Positions 38,868 to 48,797 of a DNA stretch of 64,000 nt are shown piece after piece (position 1 is the stretch's first letter; every line of letters begins with the position of its first letter). Made by a program: the position numbers and the translations under genes. Under the pieces are notes generated by a model. It was not told the origin of the DNA. It did not search any database and saw only the letters and a program-made list of their open reading frames with translations. Source of the stretch: Acinetobacter sp. HR7 (GTDB lineage: Bacteria > Pseudomonadota > Gammaproteobacteria > Pseudomonadales > Moraxellaceae); the NCBI RefSeq assembly GCF_000773685.1, contig NZ_JPQO01000167.1, positions 49,100 through 113,099 on the forward strand, given 5' to 3'.

Positions 38868-39191
38868 TTATGAGGAGCTCTCTTTAGCCGGAATACCACC
38901 CAAATTCTGACAGGCTGATTTATACAGATCATATTGCTGAGTCACCGCATCATATAAAGGCATCTCTGTAGGTTCTTCGCCATTTTCATATTTTTCTATA
39001 TACGATTCCGCTTTGCTTTTTGAGCTATATAAAGACTGTTCAAAATATTGCGTCACACTATTATGCTGCATTTGTGAGGATTCAATTCCATTGCAATGGA
39101 ACAGTTTTAACATCTGTTTGGCTTTTTGAGCATCATTAGATATACAGGCTGTAAGAAACATCATAAGACTTAGTACTGCTAAGACTTTCAT
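38868..39191 (-). CDS. putative small lipoprotein, 107 aa
   Basis: The ATG at 39191 gives the signal MKVLAVLSLMMFLTACI with LTAC; a longer frame to 39278 would bury it. The mature part is helical and polar, with KAKQMLKLFHCNGIESSQM near the start, a run of Lys/Glu/Tyr (KSKAESYIEKYENGEEPTE) and one late cysteine in YKSACQNLGGIPAK. I do not recognise the family. It lies in the same direction as the 416-residue lipoprotein and the SDR gene but with sizeable gaps. Confidence 0.7.
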   Translation of the reverse strand: MKVLAVLSLMMFLTACISNDAQKAKQMLKLFHCNGIESSQMQHNSVTQYFEQSLYSSKSKAESYIEKYENGEEPTEMPLYDAVTQQYDLYKSACQNLGGIPAKESSS

Positions 39192-39338
39192 TTTAGGTAT
39201 CAAATAGAGAGAAGGGAGTTCTGATATTTTAAGCGGATTTTTAAAGGTTGAACCTTGGTTAACTCTGTGATTGATCAAAATATGAGGTATTGTGCAGCAT
39301 GATTTATTGATTGATCACCACTGCACAAGATTTAAGTA

Positions 39339-40100
39339 CTAGCCTTTTACCAGACCACCATCGACAATCAGGTTTTGTCCAGTCACAGCACGTGAATAAG
39401 GAGACAAAAACATCAGGATGGCTGAAGCAAATTCCTCTGGGGTAATCACACGGCGGAGCGGAGTTGACTGCGCAATTAGGTCAAAAACAAAATCGGGTGT
39501 TGCTTTACTGGCGTCGGTCATTTGTAACAAGCCTCCAGAGAGCATATTGACATTAATGCCGTATTGTCCAAGATCTTGTGCGGTAGTACGGGTAAACGCC
39601 AAAAGAGCTGCTTTTGCGGTGGTGTAGTCGTGATAAGGCACGACCGGGTTTTGCACGAGGTTAGTCCCTATATTTACGATACGGCCAAAGTGAGCCTGTT
39701 TCATATCATCCAGTGCCGCTTGAGTGGTATTCAGACAGGCTTGTACAGCACCACTAAATTGTTGGGACATCGCTTCCCAAGTCAGGTCTTCCACTTTAGG
39801 TCGCGCATCCCCATTAAATTCAAACTGGATCAGGGCATTATTTACAACAGAATGAATGGCCTCACCAAAATGGGCTTTTGCAGCAGCAAACATAGCTTTG
39901 ACCTGATCAGCTTTGGTGACATCAGCTTGATAGGCAAAAACCTGTTCTGGATATTGGTTTTGTAAGGCCTCTGCCTGGGTTTGACTACTGAAGTAGTTCA
40001 CCACGACGCGGGCACCTTCCTGAATCAGTTGTTGTGTAATAGCTAGACCAAGGCCACGAGCACCGCCTGTTACAAGTACAATTTGATCACGAATCTGCAT
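39339..40100 (-). CDS. short-chain dehydrogenase/reductase, FabG-like
   Basis: The 253 residues have the SDR dinucleotide motif VTGGARGLGLAI, the NNALIQFE segment in place of NNAG, a catalytic serine region (IGTNLVQNP lacks the usual Ser at the exact place) and YTTAK (Y-x3-K). The C-terminus PYSRAVTGQNLIVDGGLVKG is typical of 3-oxoacyl-ACP reductase relatives. NADPH preference is likely from the family. The substrate is unknown; a role in fatty-acid synthesis is not implied because it stands alone. Confidence 0.82.
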   Translation of the reverse strand: MQIRDQIVLVTGGARGLGLAITQQLIQEGARVVVNYFSSQTQAEALQNQYPEQVFAYQADVTKADQVKAMFAAAKAHFGEAIHSVVNNALIQFEFNGDARPKVEDLTWEAMSQQFSGAVQACLNTTQAALDDMKQAHFGRIVNIGTNLVQNPVVPYHDYTTAKAALLAFTRTTAQDLGQYGINVNMLSGGLLQMTDASKATPDFVFDLIAQSTPLRRVITPEEFASAILMFLSPYSRAVTGQNLIVDGGLVKG

Positions 40101-40190
40101 AGTTCAATTTTGAATAAAATGATTTGGATTACCTTAGCAGCAATCCCATTAGATGCAAAGCAATGCAAAACTTTGGCAGTTTTTCTTTGT

Positions 40191-40928
40191 TTATATCATC
40201 AGCGCTTTGATGAGTAGAAAACAGCCTGAACTAAACAGCAGTCCCAGCACAATCTGTTTAAAGCATTGTTCTGAGATACGATGAAATAGCCGTGCACCCA
40301 GAATGGCAGGAATGCTGACTGCTAGAATGAGTATGGCCAGATAGAGTAAATGACTCTGATTTAAAGTCCCGTGTAAGAGATAAACAGCCAGAGTAAAGAC
40401 TTGAATAGCAAAATTGAAGTGGCGCAAGATATAACGTTGCTGCTCTTTGGGAAGCTGTTTCAGCATTAACCATGCTGAAGGCACAGAACCGCAGAATCCA
40501 CCCAGTCCCCCTAGAACTCCACCAATCAGACCAATCGAAGCGTCGGCTGTCTTGCCGGAATGCTGAATCGATTTGATTTTAGGATTCAATAGCATCAGTG
40601 GGCACCAGATGACCAGAAATATTCCGAGGAAGATACGGAAAGTTTCAGCTTCGACAATATTCAATAACCAGGTGCCGAGTGGCACACCGATCAGCCCAGC
40701 AATTAAATAGGGCAGATAGAGTACTTTATTTAGCTGAGTCAATTTTGGTTCATTGGGAATTGAAATGATATGACTCCAGACGGAAGCAAAAACTACCAAG
40801 GGTGCGGCGAGCTGTGGACTGAGCCCCCAAACCCAGAATGACATTGCAACAAGAGCAAAGGCAAAACCGGTCAGACCTTGTACGAAGCCTGCTACCATTG
40901 CACCGAGAATAAATAATAGCCAGCTCAT
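40191..40928 (-). CDS. TauE/SafE family membrane permease
   Basis: The 245 residues are hydrophobic with about eight helices and a family-typical N-terminus (LGAMVAGFVQGLTGFAFALVAM) and GLIGGVLGGLGGFCGSVPSAWLML in the middle, the duplicated Gly-rich repeat of TauE/SafE (anion permease, sulfite or sulfonate). The substrate cannot be set from sequence. It is 90 bases upstream of the SDR gene on the same strand; they may form a unit. Confidence 0.85.
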   Translation of the reverse strand: MSWLLFILGAMVAGFVQGLTGFAFALVAMSFWVWGLSPQLAAPLVVFASVWSHIISIPNEPKLTQLNKVLYLPYLIAGLIGVPLGTWLLNIVEAETFRIFLGIFLVIWCPLMLLNPKIKSIQHSGKTADASIGLIGGVLGGLGGFCGSVPSAWLMLKQLPKEQQRYILRHFNFAIQVFTLAVYLLHGTLNQSHLLYLAILILAVSIPAILGARLFHRISEQCFKQIVLGLLFSSGCFLLIKALMI

Positions 40929-41158
40929 ATAGATCAGTATTTTAGAAAAGTCATAGTATTCAGAAGCTGGTCTGAAAATCCAAGTTTATCCTTAGCTGTA
41001 TTTATGTAAACCTAAGTTCAGGGTTTGATAAAAGATTTAGACTAAAAAGTATTTAGCTGCTTTTAATATGTATAAAACGCAAACAAATTCAAACAAGAGA
41101 TCAACATTTGCTTCGATTACTCTTCATGAAAAGGCCTGATACTGACAGGGTAAAGGAT

Positions 41159-41168
41159 GGAGGTGATC
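41159..41168 (+). promoter_or_regulatory. full-length Shine-Dalgarno match
   Basis: GGAGGTGATC is a ten-base perfect complement of the 16S rRNA 3' tail, with GGAGG eight bases before the ATG at 41172. Most genes in this window have four to six bases. It decides the start of the small lipoprotein gene over the in-frame ATG at 41157. Confidence 0.8.
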
Positions 41169-41171
41169 AAT

Positions 41172-41372
41172 ATGAAAAAAATGATAGTGCTGTCATCGGT
41201 ATTGGTAGTCGCCCTGACTGGCTGTGTGATGGATCCATATTATGATGATGACCGTGGTTATCGCGACCGTCATGGCCATTATGACCGGGATCATGATGGG
41301 AAATGGAAACATAAAGATAATCGTGATTGGAAACGTGATCGTGACAACCGTGACTGGCGACGTAGCCGTTAA
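41172..41372 (+). CDS. tiny Asp/Arg/His-rich lipoprotein
   Basis: The 66 residues begin with a lipoprotein signal (MKKMIVLSSVLVVALTGC, Cys18). The mature 49 residues are almost wholly charged, with degenerate repeats of D-R-D-x-R-D-W/H (YRDRHGHYDRDHDGKW, then KHKDNRDWKRDRDNRDW). This looks intrinsically disordered and could bind metal or polyanions; I recognise no named family. An exceptionally strong ribosome site precedes it and a bidirectional terminator follows, so it is a real and probably well translated single gene. Confidence 0.75.
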   Translation: MKKMIVLSSVLVVALTGCVMDPYYDDDRGYRDRHGHYDRDHDGKWKHKDNRDWKRDRDNRDWRRSR

Positions 41373-41416
41373 TAGGATGGTTCATGGTCTTTTTGATTAT
41401 TACTCCACTATATAAT

Positions 41417-41447
41417 AAAAAAGGATTCCTTAATGGAATCCTTTTTT
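41417..41447. terminator. bidirectional terminator
   Basis: AAAAAAGGATTCC / GGAATCCTTTTTT with a five-base loop, between the tiny lipoprotein gene and convergent rsmD. Confidence 0.9.
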
Positions 41448-41466
41448 ATGTTGTGCAAAGTTAGGA

Positions 41467-42027
41467 TTATGCACTGACTTTTTTCTGATAGAGTCCAGCA
41501 CGAACCGTTCCAGCCTTGGTATTTTTGATCAGCTGCCATGATGCTGGAAGTTGTAAAGTGTGTAATTCACGGTCGGCTTCAACGTAAATCAAGCCATTAG
41601 TTTGAATCAATGGATCAGCCAGTTCAGCCAGTTCAGTCCATAAATTCAGGCTATACGGTGGATCCAGAAATACCAGATCAAATTGATCTTTTAAATTGGG
41701 CAGGGCCTGTTGCGCCGTAGTAACTTTGAGTTGGGCACGTGCTTTGGTTACTTTTAAAAGTTCCAGATTTTGAGTCAGGAATTGTGCTTGAGTACGGTCA
41801 GGTTCAATCATGACGACACTGGCTGCTCCACGCGATAAAGCTTCAAAAGAGAGTGCACCAGAGCCAGTGCAAATGTCTAGCACTTTAGCATTCTGTACAT
41901 CCCACATCAGCCAGTTAAACAGGGTTTCACGAACACGGTCTGGCGTCGGACGCAAACCTTCAATACTGGCAAAAGCCAGCTGACGACGTTTCCAGTCACC
42001 ACCAATAATACGCAGCTGATTTTTCAT
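41467..42027 (-). CDS. rsmD: 16S rRNA (guanine(966)-N(2))-methyltransferase
   Basis: Methylates G966 of 16S rRNA. The 186 residues show the RsmD N-terminus (RIIGGDWKRRQL, GLRPTPDRVRETLFNWL), motif I VLDICTGSGALSFEALSRGA and the catalytic DLVFLDPPYS. The length is usual. It follows mrdA by two bases and is probably translated from the same mRNA. A terminator lies downstream at 41417-41447. Confidence 0.94.
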   Translation of the reverse strand: MKNQLRIIGGDWKRRQLAFASIEGLRPTPDRVRETLFNWLMWDVQNAKVLDICTGSGALSFEALSRGAASVVMIEPDRTQAQFLTQNLELLKVTKARAQLKVTTAQQALPNLKDQFDLVFLDPPYSLNLWTELAELADPLIQTNGLIYVEADRELHTLQLPASWQLIKNTKAGTVRAGLYQKKVSA

Positions 42028-42029
42028 GC

Positions 42030-44060
42030 TTAATCTCCTTCAACCGCAGTGGCGGGGTGTGCAGGTGCAGCTGGATGTGTTGCACTTGTATTGGTGTTTT
42101 GTTGCTGGTTGGCTGGGGTGGCCGCACTATCCGGGCTGAGAATGCCTGAACCGCTTGGCAATTCACCCGGTTTGATGCCCGCTGTCATCAGGCCGCCACT
42201 AATTTGGTGGGCTGATGGCACAATTGGCTCTTTTTTGCGTTTCAGTAGCCAATAGTCAAAAATTGGTCGTGCTAACTGGGCAGCGGAAGCGCCATGTTTA
42301 CCATTTTCCCAAATGATGGCGACGGCAATTTGCGGTTTATCGGCAGGAGCGAAACCAACGAACAGACCATGGTCGAGCTGACGTTCAGTCAGCAGGGCTT
42401 CGTTATAGCGTTTACCCTGCGCAATACTTTTTACCTGGGCGGTACCGGTCTTACCCGCGATCAGATACATGGGGGTGCGAATACCACGACCTGTACCAGC
42501 TTCTACCACATCCACCATAGCATCGCGCATTTTGGCCCAGTCTTCAGGCTTGCCGTTAAACTGGATTTTGCCATCCGGGGCATTATGCGCTTTGTAGGCT
42601 TTGGCGCCTTTGCTGTCACGCAGCACATGAGGAGTGACATGCGAACCCTGGTTGGCGGTAATCGCAGTGGCCATCGCCAATTGTAATGGCGTCGCGGTGA
42701 AAGCACCCTGACCAATACTCACAGAAATAGTTTCACCGCGTAGCCATTTGGATTTACGGGTACGCATTTTCCATTCCGGACTTGGATATAGACCAGAGCT
42801 TTCACTCGGCAAATCCACACCAGTTTTCTCTCCAAAACCGAACTGGCGCATCCATTCATTCATGCGTTCGATGCCCATGCGGTAGGCCAGAATATAATAG
42901 AAGGTGTCACAGGAAATCACCTGTGCCTTATGCAGGTTGACCGAGCCATGACCAGACTTACGCCAGTCACGGAATTTATGCGAATCCCCAGGTAAAGAGA
43001 AATAGCCAGGATCGGAAATGGCTGTGCCCCAGTCGATCAGGTCATAGTGCAGGCCACCGAGACCAAACATAGGCTTGATCGTAGAGCCAGGAGGGTACAC
43101 CCCTTGCACCGCACGGTTATACAACGGTTGATCCAGATTATCGCGTAGGAAAGCATAGTCTTTAGAACTGATCCCGGTCACAAACAGGTTCGGGTTAAAA
43201 CTTGGGCTGGAGACTAGTGCCAGAATTTCACCGGTATTCGGATCCATGGCAATAATCGCACCGCGACGCCCAGCCAGCTGCTCTGATGCGACCATTTGCA
43301 AACCATAGTCGAGAGACAGATACATATCATTGCCGCGAACCGGCTCTTTACGTCCTAGGTGACGCAACACATTACCATGCGCATCGGCTTCTACTGATTC
43401 ATTGCCCGGTACGCCATGCAGCAGGTCTTCATAATATTTTTCAACCCCGATTTTCCCGATCAGGTTGGTGCCGGCATACAGGTCTTTGTCAATCTCTTTC
43501 AGTTCTTTATCGTTAATCCGGCCCACATAACCAATCACATGCGCAAACAGCTCACCATGTGGATAGTAACGGGTCATTTGGGTGTCAATCTTCACCCCTG
43601 GAAACTGATATTTCACTTCACTAAAGCGGGCAATATCATTTTCGGTCAGGTTAAGCTTGATCGATACACGTTCAGTTTTACGCGCGGTGTGGATCCGGCT
43701 GTGGAAGCGGTCAATATCTTCCTGGGTCAGTTCCAGAATCGGTGTCAGGCGTTTGATCGTTCCTTCAATATCTTCCACATCTGCACGACTCATGGTCGCA
43801 GTAAATACCGGATAGTTATCCGCCAGTAAAATCCCGTTACGATCATAGATATAGCCGCGGGCAGGGGCTAGGGGTTGCAGGCGGATACGATTCTGGTCAG
43901 AAGCGGTATTAAACTTGTCAAAGCTGACGATCTGCAGATAGGCATAGCGGCTGACCAAAAGCAGCATGCAGATGGTGACCAAGCCAATCGAGAAAAACAC
44001 ACGGTTGCGATAAATGCGTTTTTCCTGCTGTACATTTTTTAGGGGAAAATGTTGCTTCAT
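42030..44060 (-). CDS. mrdA: penicillin-binding protein 2
   Basis: Transpeptidase for lateral-wall peptidoglycan during elongation. The 676 residues have an N-terminal membrane helix (about 20-42), a dimerisation domain and the penicillin-binding domain with active-site STIK (PPGSTIKPMFG), SCD (VISCDTFYY) and KTGTAQ. The C-terminal tail after about 610 is Pro/Ala/Thr-rich and disordered. It is the first gene of an mrdA-rsmD unit. The tail may vary between relatives; otherwise the protein is standard. Confidence 0.95.
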   Translation of the reverse strand: MKQHFPLKNVQQEKRIYRNRVFFSIGLVTICMLLLVSRYAYLQIVSFDKFNTASDQNRIRLQPLAPARGYIYDRNGILLADNYPVFTATMSRADVEDIEGTIKRLTPILELTQEDIDRFHSRIHTARKTERVSIKLNLTENDIARFSEVKYQFPGVKIDTQMTRYYPHGELFAHVIGYVGRINDKELKEIDKDLYAGTNLIGKIGVEKYYEDLLHGVPGNESVEADAHGNVLRHLGRKEPVRGNDMYLSLDYGLQMVASEQLAGRRGAIIAMDPNTGEILALVSSPSFNPNLFVTGISSKDYAFLRDNLDQPLYNRAVQGVYPPGSTIKPMFGLGGLHYDLIDWGTAISDPGYFSLPGDSHKFRDWRKSGHGSVNLHKAQVISCDTFYYILAYRMGIERMNEWMRQFGFGEKTGVDLPSESSGLYPSPEWKMRTRKSKWLRGETISVSIGQGAFTATPLQLAMATAITANQGSHVTPHVLRDSKGAKAYKAHNAPDGKIQFNGKPEDWAKMRDAMVDVVEAGTGRGIRTPMYLIAGKTGTAQVKSIAQGKRYNEALLTERQLDHGLFVGFAPADKPQIAVAIIWENGKHGASAAQLARPIFDYWLLKRKKEPIVPSAHQISGGLMTAGIKPGELPSGSGILSPDSAATPANQQQNTNTSATHPAAPAHPATAVEGD

Positions 44061-44297
44061 ACGAGATCGACTTAGACCTGAACACGGATTAAAAGAAAGT
44101 GGAATATTCTAGCGCAACTGACCTGCTTTGGATATTTAAAAACGACTTGGCTGTCCATGTGCTGAACGTTGACTTTGCAGACATTAAAATTATGGTGCTT
44201 TGTATACAACTCGTTGAATAATTCTGCTAAAGTCCAAAGTGAATAAAAAGCAAGATACCTAAAAACAATAATGATTTACGGATATTGGTGAAAAGGA

Positions 44298-44819
44298 ATG
44301 AACAAACTTTACCCTTTGCTGGCATTGGCTTTGATGACGAATGCGGCTTATGCACAAGACCAGATATTTTCCACACCTGAGCCAAAATTAGGGGATGCTC
44401 AAGCCAGTACCTGGAATATTGGGGCGGGATTCACGAAGAAAATGATTCATGTCAATCCGGAATGGGTAAACCCGTATGGGATTGGTTATGTGAAAGCTGG
44501 TGTTTTTCTGGACGATGACAAGACAGTTGGTGCACAAGCTGGCTTTCGTTACCCGGCACATCTCACAGGAAAGGACAAAAATGGGTATTATGTCGGGGTT
44601 TATGCCGGACATCTACAGACCAAACAGGTCGATGGGGAATATGAAGCTCAACTAGGCGGCGGAATAGATATTGCTTATATCATGCTGAGTTCAGAACGGA
44701 TCAGTACCTTCAGTGTCGGCATCGGTGCAGGGGAAAAGCTGACCAGCAGTAGTGGCTATGTCGTAGCTGAGACTGAACCGGTACTACAATTCTCCTATAC
44801 TTTAAGTATCGGTTTATAG
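44298..44819 (+). CDS. secreted protein, beta-rich, unknown function
   Basis: The 173 residues begin with a signal peptide (1-19, ending AYAQ). The rest has alternating short beta strands with Gly (NIGAGFTKKMI, YVKAGVFLDDD, YVGVYAGHLQTK, LQFSYTLSIGL), like a small outer-membrane barrel or periplasmic beta protein, but it does not end in Phe or Trp. I recognise no family. AAAGG precedes the ATG. It is divergent from mrdA with about 240 bases between them. Confidence 0.7.
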   Translation: MNKLYPLLALALMTNAAYAQDQIFSTPEPKLGDAQASTWNIGAGFTKKMIHVNPEWVNPYGIGYVKAGVFLDDDKTVGAQAGFRYPAHLTGKDKNGYYVGVYAGHLQTKQVDGEYEAQLGGGIDIAYIMLSSERISTFSVGIGAGEKLTSSSGYVVAETEPVLQFSYTLSIGL

Positions 44820-44885
44820 ACAAAATATTCGACTTGATAAATAACCGTATTCTGTGAATTAAAGAATTACATATGGAAGTTATAC

Positions 44886-46202
44886 ATGCTTGAGTACGTT
44901 AACGAGTTGTGGCAAACCTTTCTGCAACGTCCCGATTTCTGGGCCGTGCTGAGTATTATACCTGTCACAGCATTCGTTACCTGGGCACACGTCTGGATGG
45001 CGCTGAAAATGGTGTTCTATCCAATTACTTTCTGGGGATTTCATATTGGTCCACTGCCAGTCGGCTGGCAGGGCATTGTGCCGCGTAAAGCCGGCCGGAT
45101 TTCCGGGATTATTACCGATAATACCTTGTCGAAACTGGGTTCGATTCAGGAATTCCTGCAAGCGATGGATCCGGAAGACATGGCTCGTATCATCGGGGAA
45201 CAGGTCGGTTTTGAACTGGAACACCTGATTGATGAAGTCATGATTGACCGCAATGCAGTGCTCTGGGAAAACCTGCCGTATTCGATCAAGCGCCGGATCT
45301 ATGCTCAAGCGCATAAACAGCTTCCAAATATTTTGCGTCAACTGGTGACTGAGCTGACCATGAATGTCGAGTCACTGGTAGATATGCGGGAAATGGTGGT
45401 CAGCCAGATGGAAGGTGACCGCCGTCTGATGGTACGCATGTTCCTGAAAGTCGGGCAGAAAGAAATCAACTTTATCTGGCATATCAGTGCTGTGATCGGG
45501 ATGTTCTTTGGTCTGTTCCAGATGATTGTCTGGTTCGTGGTGCCATGGCACTGGACCGTACCGTTCTGGGCTTCCATCTGGGGTTTCCTGACCAACTGGA
45601 TCGCGATCTGGATGGTGTTTAACCCGATTGAACCGCATTACGTGAAATACCCGCAGTTCTTTGAATTGACTAAAAATCGCAAGTTTCCGTGGATCAAGCC
45701 AGTTATTCCACGCATTGGCACCTATAACATACAAGGTGCATTTATGAAACGTCAGGAAGAAGTCTCTGACGTCTTCGCGAGCGTAGTGACAGAAGATCTG
45801 ATTACGTTAAAATCAATCATGACTGAAATGATGTATGGTGGGAAAAAAGACAAAACCCGCCGGATCGTCAAACGCCACATTAACGAAATTATGGAAACTC
45901 CGCTGGTTCGGACCTCTTTACAGTTGTCTTTAGGACCAAAAGAGTATGCAAAACTCAAGACAGACTTGATCGATCGCTCGATTGAAATTACGATGGTGCC
46001 TGTATGCGACCCTGCGTTTAATGCGAGCCGTGCACAGAAAATCTATCAAATGTTTAGAGACCGCATACGCGAGTTAACACCGAAAGAGTTTCAGAACCTG
46101 TTACGTCCAGCCTTTCAGGAAGATGAATGGATTCTGATTGTACTCGGTGGAGTTACCGGTTTTTTCGCGGGTTTAATCCATTTGTTTGTGGCTTTCTTAT
46201 AA
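44886..46202 (+). CDS. DUF445 family membrane protein
   Basis: The 438 residues have a membrane helix near the N-terminus (about 18-50), a paired helix region in the middle (about 200-245: GMFFGLFQMIVWFVVPW, then WGFLTNWIAIWMVFNPIEP) and a C-terminal helix (about 418-437). The motif TNWIAIWMVFNPIEP and the GWQGIVPRK segment are typical of DUF445, whose function is unknown. The long helical linkers suggest a periplasmic or cytoplasmic coiled domain. It runs towards adk on the same strand. Confidence 0.8.
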   Translation: MLEYVNELWQTFLQRPDFWAVLSIIPVTAFVTWAHVWMALKMVFYPITFWGFHIGPLPVGWQGIVPRKAGRISGIITDNTLSKLGSIQEFLQAMDPEDMARIIGEQVGFELEHLIDEVMIDRNAVLWENLPYSIKRRIYAQAHKQLPNILRQLVTELTMNVESLVDMREMVVSQMEGDRRLMVRMFLKVGQKEINFIWHISAVIGMFFGLFQMIVWFVVPWHWTVPFWASIWGFLTNWIAIWMVFNPIEPHYVKYPQFFELTKNRKFPWIKPVIPRIGTYNIQGAFMKRQEEVSDVFASVVTEDLITLKSIMTEMMYGGKKDKTRRIVKRHINEIMETPLVRTSLQLSLGPKEYAKLKTDLIDRSIEITMVPVCDPAFNASRAQKIYQMFRDRIRELTPKEFQNLLRPAFQEDEWILIVLGGVTGFFAGLIHLFVAFL

Positions 46203-46274
46203 CGAGATACTGAAATGCCGGATATCTTTGGGTAGATCCGGGCATTTGGTGTCCTATACATTGTTAAAAAATGA

Positions 46275-46946
<672 letters not shown>

Positions 46947-46972
46947 TCGACCTTCGATCATTTTGACATTCA

Positions 46973-47004
46973 AAGAGCTCTAAGTCATATTAGGGCTCTT
47001 TTTA
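46973..47004 (+). terminator. terminator after adk
   Basis: AAGAGCTCTAA / TTAGGGCTCTT stem (one G-T pair), short loop and T run. Confidence 0.85.
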
Positions 47005-47029
47005 TTGGGATGTATAGGGAACAGTAACT

Positions 47030-47221
47030 GTGAAAATTGGTCTGATCTTGCTCATGGTGGTGTTCTTGGTCATTCTCGTGGGACTGGTGATCATGAGTGC
47101 CCGTATGCTCACTAAAGTGAACAAACAGGAAAAACGGGAAAATGCTGGCAAAATACCTGCACGTCAGTTGCATCCGAAACTTCAGGCAGAACTCGAACAG
47201 CGTAACAAAACCAAGAAATAG
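47030..47221 (+). CDS. small single-pass membrane protein, 63 aa
   Basis: Starts with GTG after AGGGAA. One membrane helix (about 4-24, LILLMVVFLVILVGLVIM) is followed by a basic cytoplasmic-type tail (KVNKQEKRENAGKIPARQLHPKLQAELEQRNKTKK in pieces). No family recognised. It has its own terminator at 47251-47279, shared with the convergent nth, and lies just after the adk terminator, so it is a single-gene unit. Confidence 0.6.
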   Translation: MKIGLILLMVVFLVILVGLVIMSARMLTKVNKQEKRENAGKIPARQLHPKLQAELEQRNKTKK

Positions 47222-47250
47222 AAGTTTTGTCAGATGATGAATTTGCGTAA

Positions 47251-47279
47251 AAAAGCTGAACCGAAGTTCAGCTTTTTTT
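47251..47279. terminator. bidirectional terminator
   Basis: AAAAGCTGAAC / GTTCAGC plus seven T, CGAA loop, between the small membrane protein gene and nth. Confidence 0.88.
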
Positions 47280-47293
47280 GTTTTAGAATAGGA

Positions 47294-48001
47294 TTAATCA
47301 ATATTTTTCACTGCAATCGGTTTCATTGCGCCAAAGTCAAAACGGTCTGGCCAGTTACACACATCCGACACTACACATTCATGGCATTTCGGTTTGCGCG
47401 CGATACAGCAATAACGGCCATGCAGAATCAGCCAATGATGGGCATCCACAATAAATTCTTTGGGAATGACTTTCACTAAACGATGTTCAACTTCCAGTAC
47501 ATTTTTGCCGATTGCCAAACCGGTACGGTTACCTAAACGGAAAATATGGGTATCGACAGCCATGGTCGGCTGACCAAAAGCAGTATTCAACACCACATTT
47601 GCCGTTTTACGGCCGACACCCGGTAAAGCTTCTAAATCAGCACGGTTGTTGGGCACGACGCCGTTGTGCTTCTTGATCAGCATCTCACAGGCTTTGATGA
47701 CATTTTCGGCCTTGGAATTATACAGCCCGATGGTCTTAATATATTCCTTCAGTCCATCTACACCGAGTGCATAAATTGCTTCTGGGGTATTGGCGACAGG
47801 GAACAGTTTATCCGTGGCTTTATTAACACTGACATCCGTTGCTTGTGCAGAAAGAGTGACGGCGACCAGCAATTCAAACGGACTGGAATAATTCAGTTCG
47901 GTTTTTGGATGGGGACGTTGTTCACGCAGGCGTTCAAAGAAGGTCTGAATCTGCTTGCGGGTCATGTTTTTGACAGGCTTGCCAGTTGCAGTGGTCATCA
48001 A
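47294..48001 (-). CDS. nth: endonuclease III
   Basis: DNA glycosylase/AP lyase removing oxidised pyrimidines. The 235 residues show the helix-hairpin-helix LPGVGRKTANVVLN with the catalytic Lys, the VDTHIFRLGNRT Asp region and the C-terminal [4Fe-4S] cysteines CIARKPKCHECVVSDVC. The N-terminal ~20 residues extend beyond the Escherichia coli protein. The gene starts four bases after rsxB and is probably co-translated with it, the same order as at the end of the Escherichia coli rsx cluster. Confidence 0.95.
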   Translation of the reverse strand: MMTTATGKPVKNMTRKQIQTFFERLREQRPHPKTELNYSSPFELLVAVTLSAQATDVSVNKATDKLFPVANTPEAIYALGVDGLKEYIKTIGLYNSKAENVIKACEMLIKKHNGVVPNNRADLEALPGVGRKTANVVLNTAFGQPTMAVDTHIFRLGNRTGLAIGKNVLEVEHRLVKVIPKEFIVDAHHWLILHGRYCCIARKPKCHECVVSDVCNWPDRFDFGAMKPIAVKNID

Positions 48002-48005
48002 TGTC

Positions 48006-48797
48006 TTATCCCTGTAAATCCTGGAGTTGCTGGGTTAGTTCTTCAAGCTGCGCACGTTTACGGGCATCTTCACGTACCGACAGTTGTTTTTCCAGTTTCT
48101 TGATCTGAGTACGAAGTTTGGCCAGTTGAATTGTAGTCTGTGCATCAGTCGTGACAATAGTTTCAGCCGGCTTTTCTACAATTTCAATCACGGGTACATG
48201 CGCACTATGCGCTGAGAACTCAGCAAATAGCTCAGTATTAATTTCGGCACGTACCACCGGACCTTTGCGGTTGATGCGGCGTTTTTCTTCACGCTGGATA
48301 TGGGCATAGTAACGGCGGCGCAGGTCATTCTGTTCTTCGATGCGCTGCTCATCGGTCATGAGTGGCTGGATATCTTCAACCAGATCAATACAGTCGACTG
48401 GGCAGGGTGGGATACAAAGTTCACAACCAGTGCATAGATCGGTCAATACGGTATGCATCAGCTTGCCAGAACCAATAATGGCATCCACCGGGCAGGCATT
48501 GATGCATTTGGTACAGCCGATACATTCATCTTCACGAATCACTGCTTTCATGCGTTGCGGACGACCATCGGTCTGAACTGGCCAGACACTTTTTTCCGCT
48601 TCAAGTCGTGGGCGATTGAGCAAGCGGGCAAGGGCATCTGCAACAGGTTGTCCACCCGGAATACATTTGTTGGCATCTTCTCCCTCGGCAATGGCTTGGG
48701 CATAGGGCAGGCAGCCGTCACGATGACCACATAAACCGCACTGGGTTTGGGGCAATAAAGCATCAATGGACTGGATGAGAGAGATCTGCGAATTCAT
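48006..48797 (-). CDS. rsxB: RsxB/RnfB-like ferredoxin without its complex
   Basis: The 263 residues carry the RnfB four-cysteine motif near the N-terminus ([20 protein letters not shown] with a later CIPGG) and two [4Fe-4S] ferredoxin motifs ([16 protein letters not shown] and [16 protein letters not shown]). The N-terminal membrane helix of true RnfB is missing, and a ~100-residue charged C-terminal extension with a coiled coil (about 160-263) replaces it. No other rnf/rsx subunits are in this window. It is likely a soluble electron carrier; a redox partner of the downstream Nth is suggestive but not shown. Confidence 0.85.
   Translation of the reverse strand: MNSQISLIQSIDALLPQTQCGLCGHRDGCLPYAQAIAEGEDANKCIPGGQPVADALARLLNRPRLEAEKSVWPVQTDGRPQRMKAVIREDECIGCTKCINACPVDAIIGSGKLMHTVLTDLCTGCELCIPPCPVDCIDLVEDIQPLMTDEQRIEEQNDLRRRYYAHIQREEKRRINRKGPVVRAEINTELFAEFSAHSAHVPVIEIVEKPAETIVTTDAQTTIQLAKLRTQIKKLEKQLSVREDARKRAQLEELTQQLQDLQG

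Noticed and set aside
39339..40928. Sulfonate-utilisation operon from the SDR and TauE-like genes
   Set aside because: No sulfonate enzymes or regulator nearby and the TauE/SafE family is broad, so no pathway is claimed.
41167..41385. 72-codon minus-strand frame opposite the tiny lipoprotein gene
   Set aside because: Mirror of the Asp/Arg/His repeats; the plus strand has signal peptide and ribosome site.
46213..46247. Terminator between the DUF445 gene and adk
   Set aside because: An imperfect AATGCC-type inverted repeat is present but there is no T run, so it is not called.
47666..48103. 145-codon plus-strand frame across nth and rsxB
   Set aside because: Antisense shadow of two firmly identified genes, with no ribosome site.
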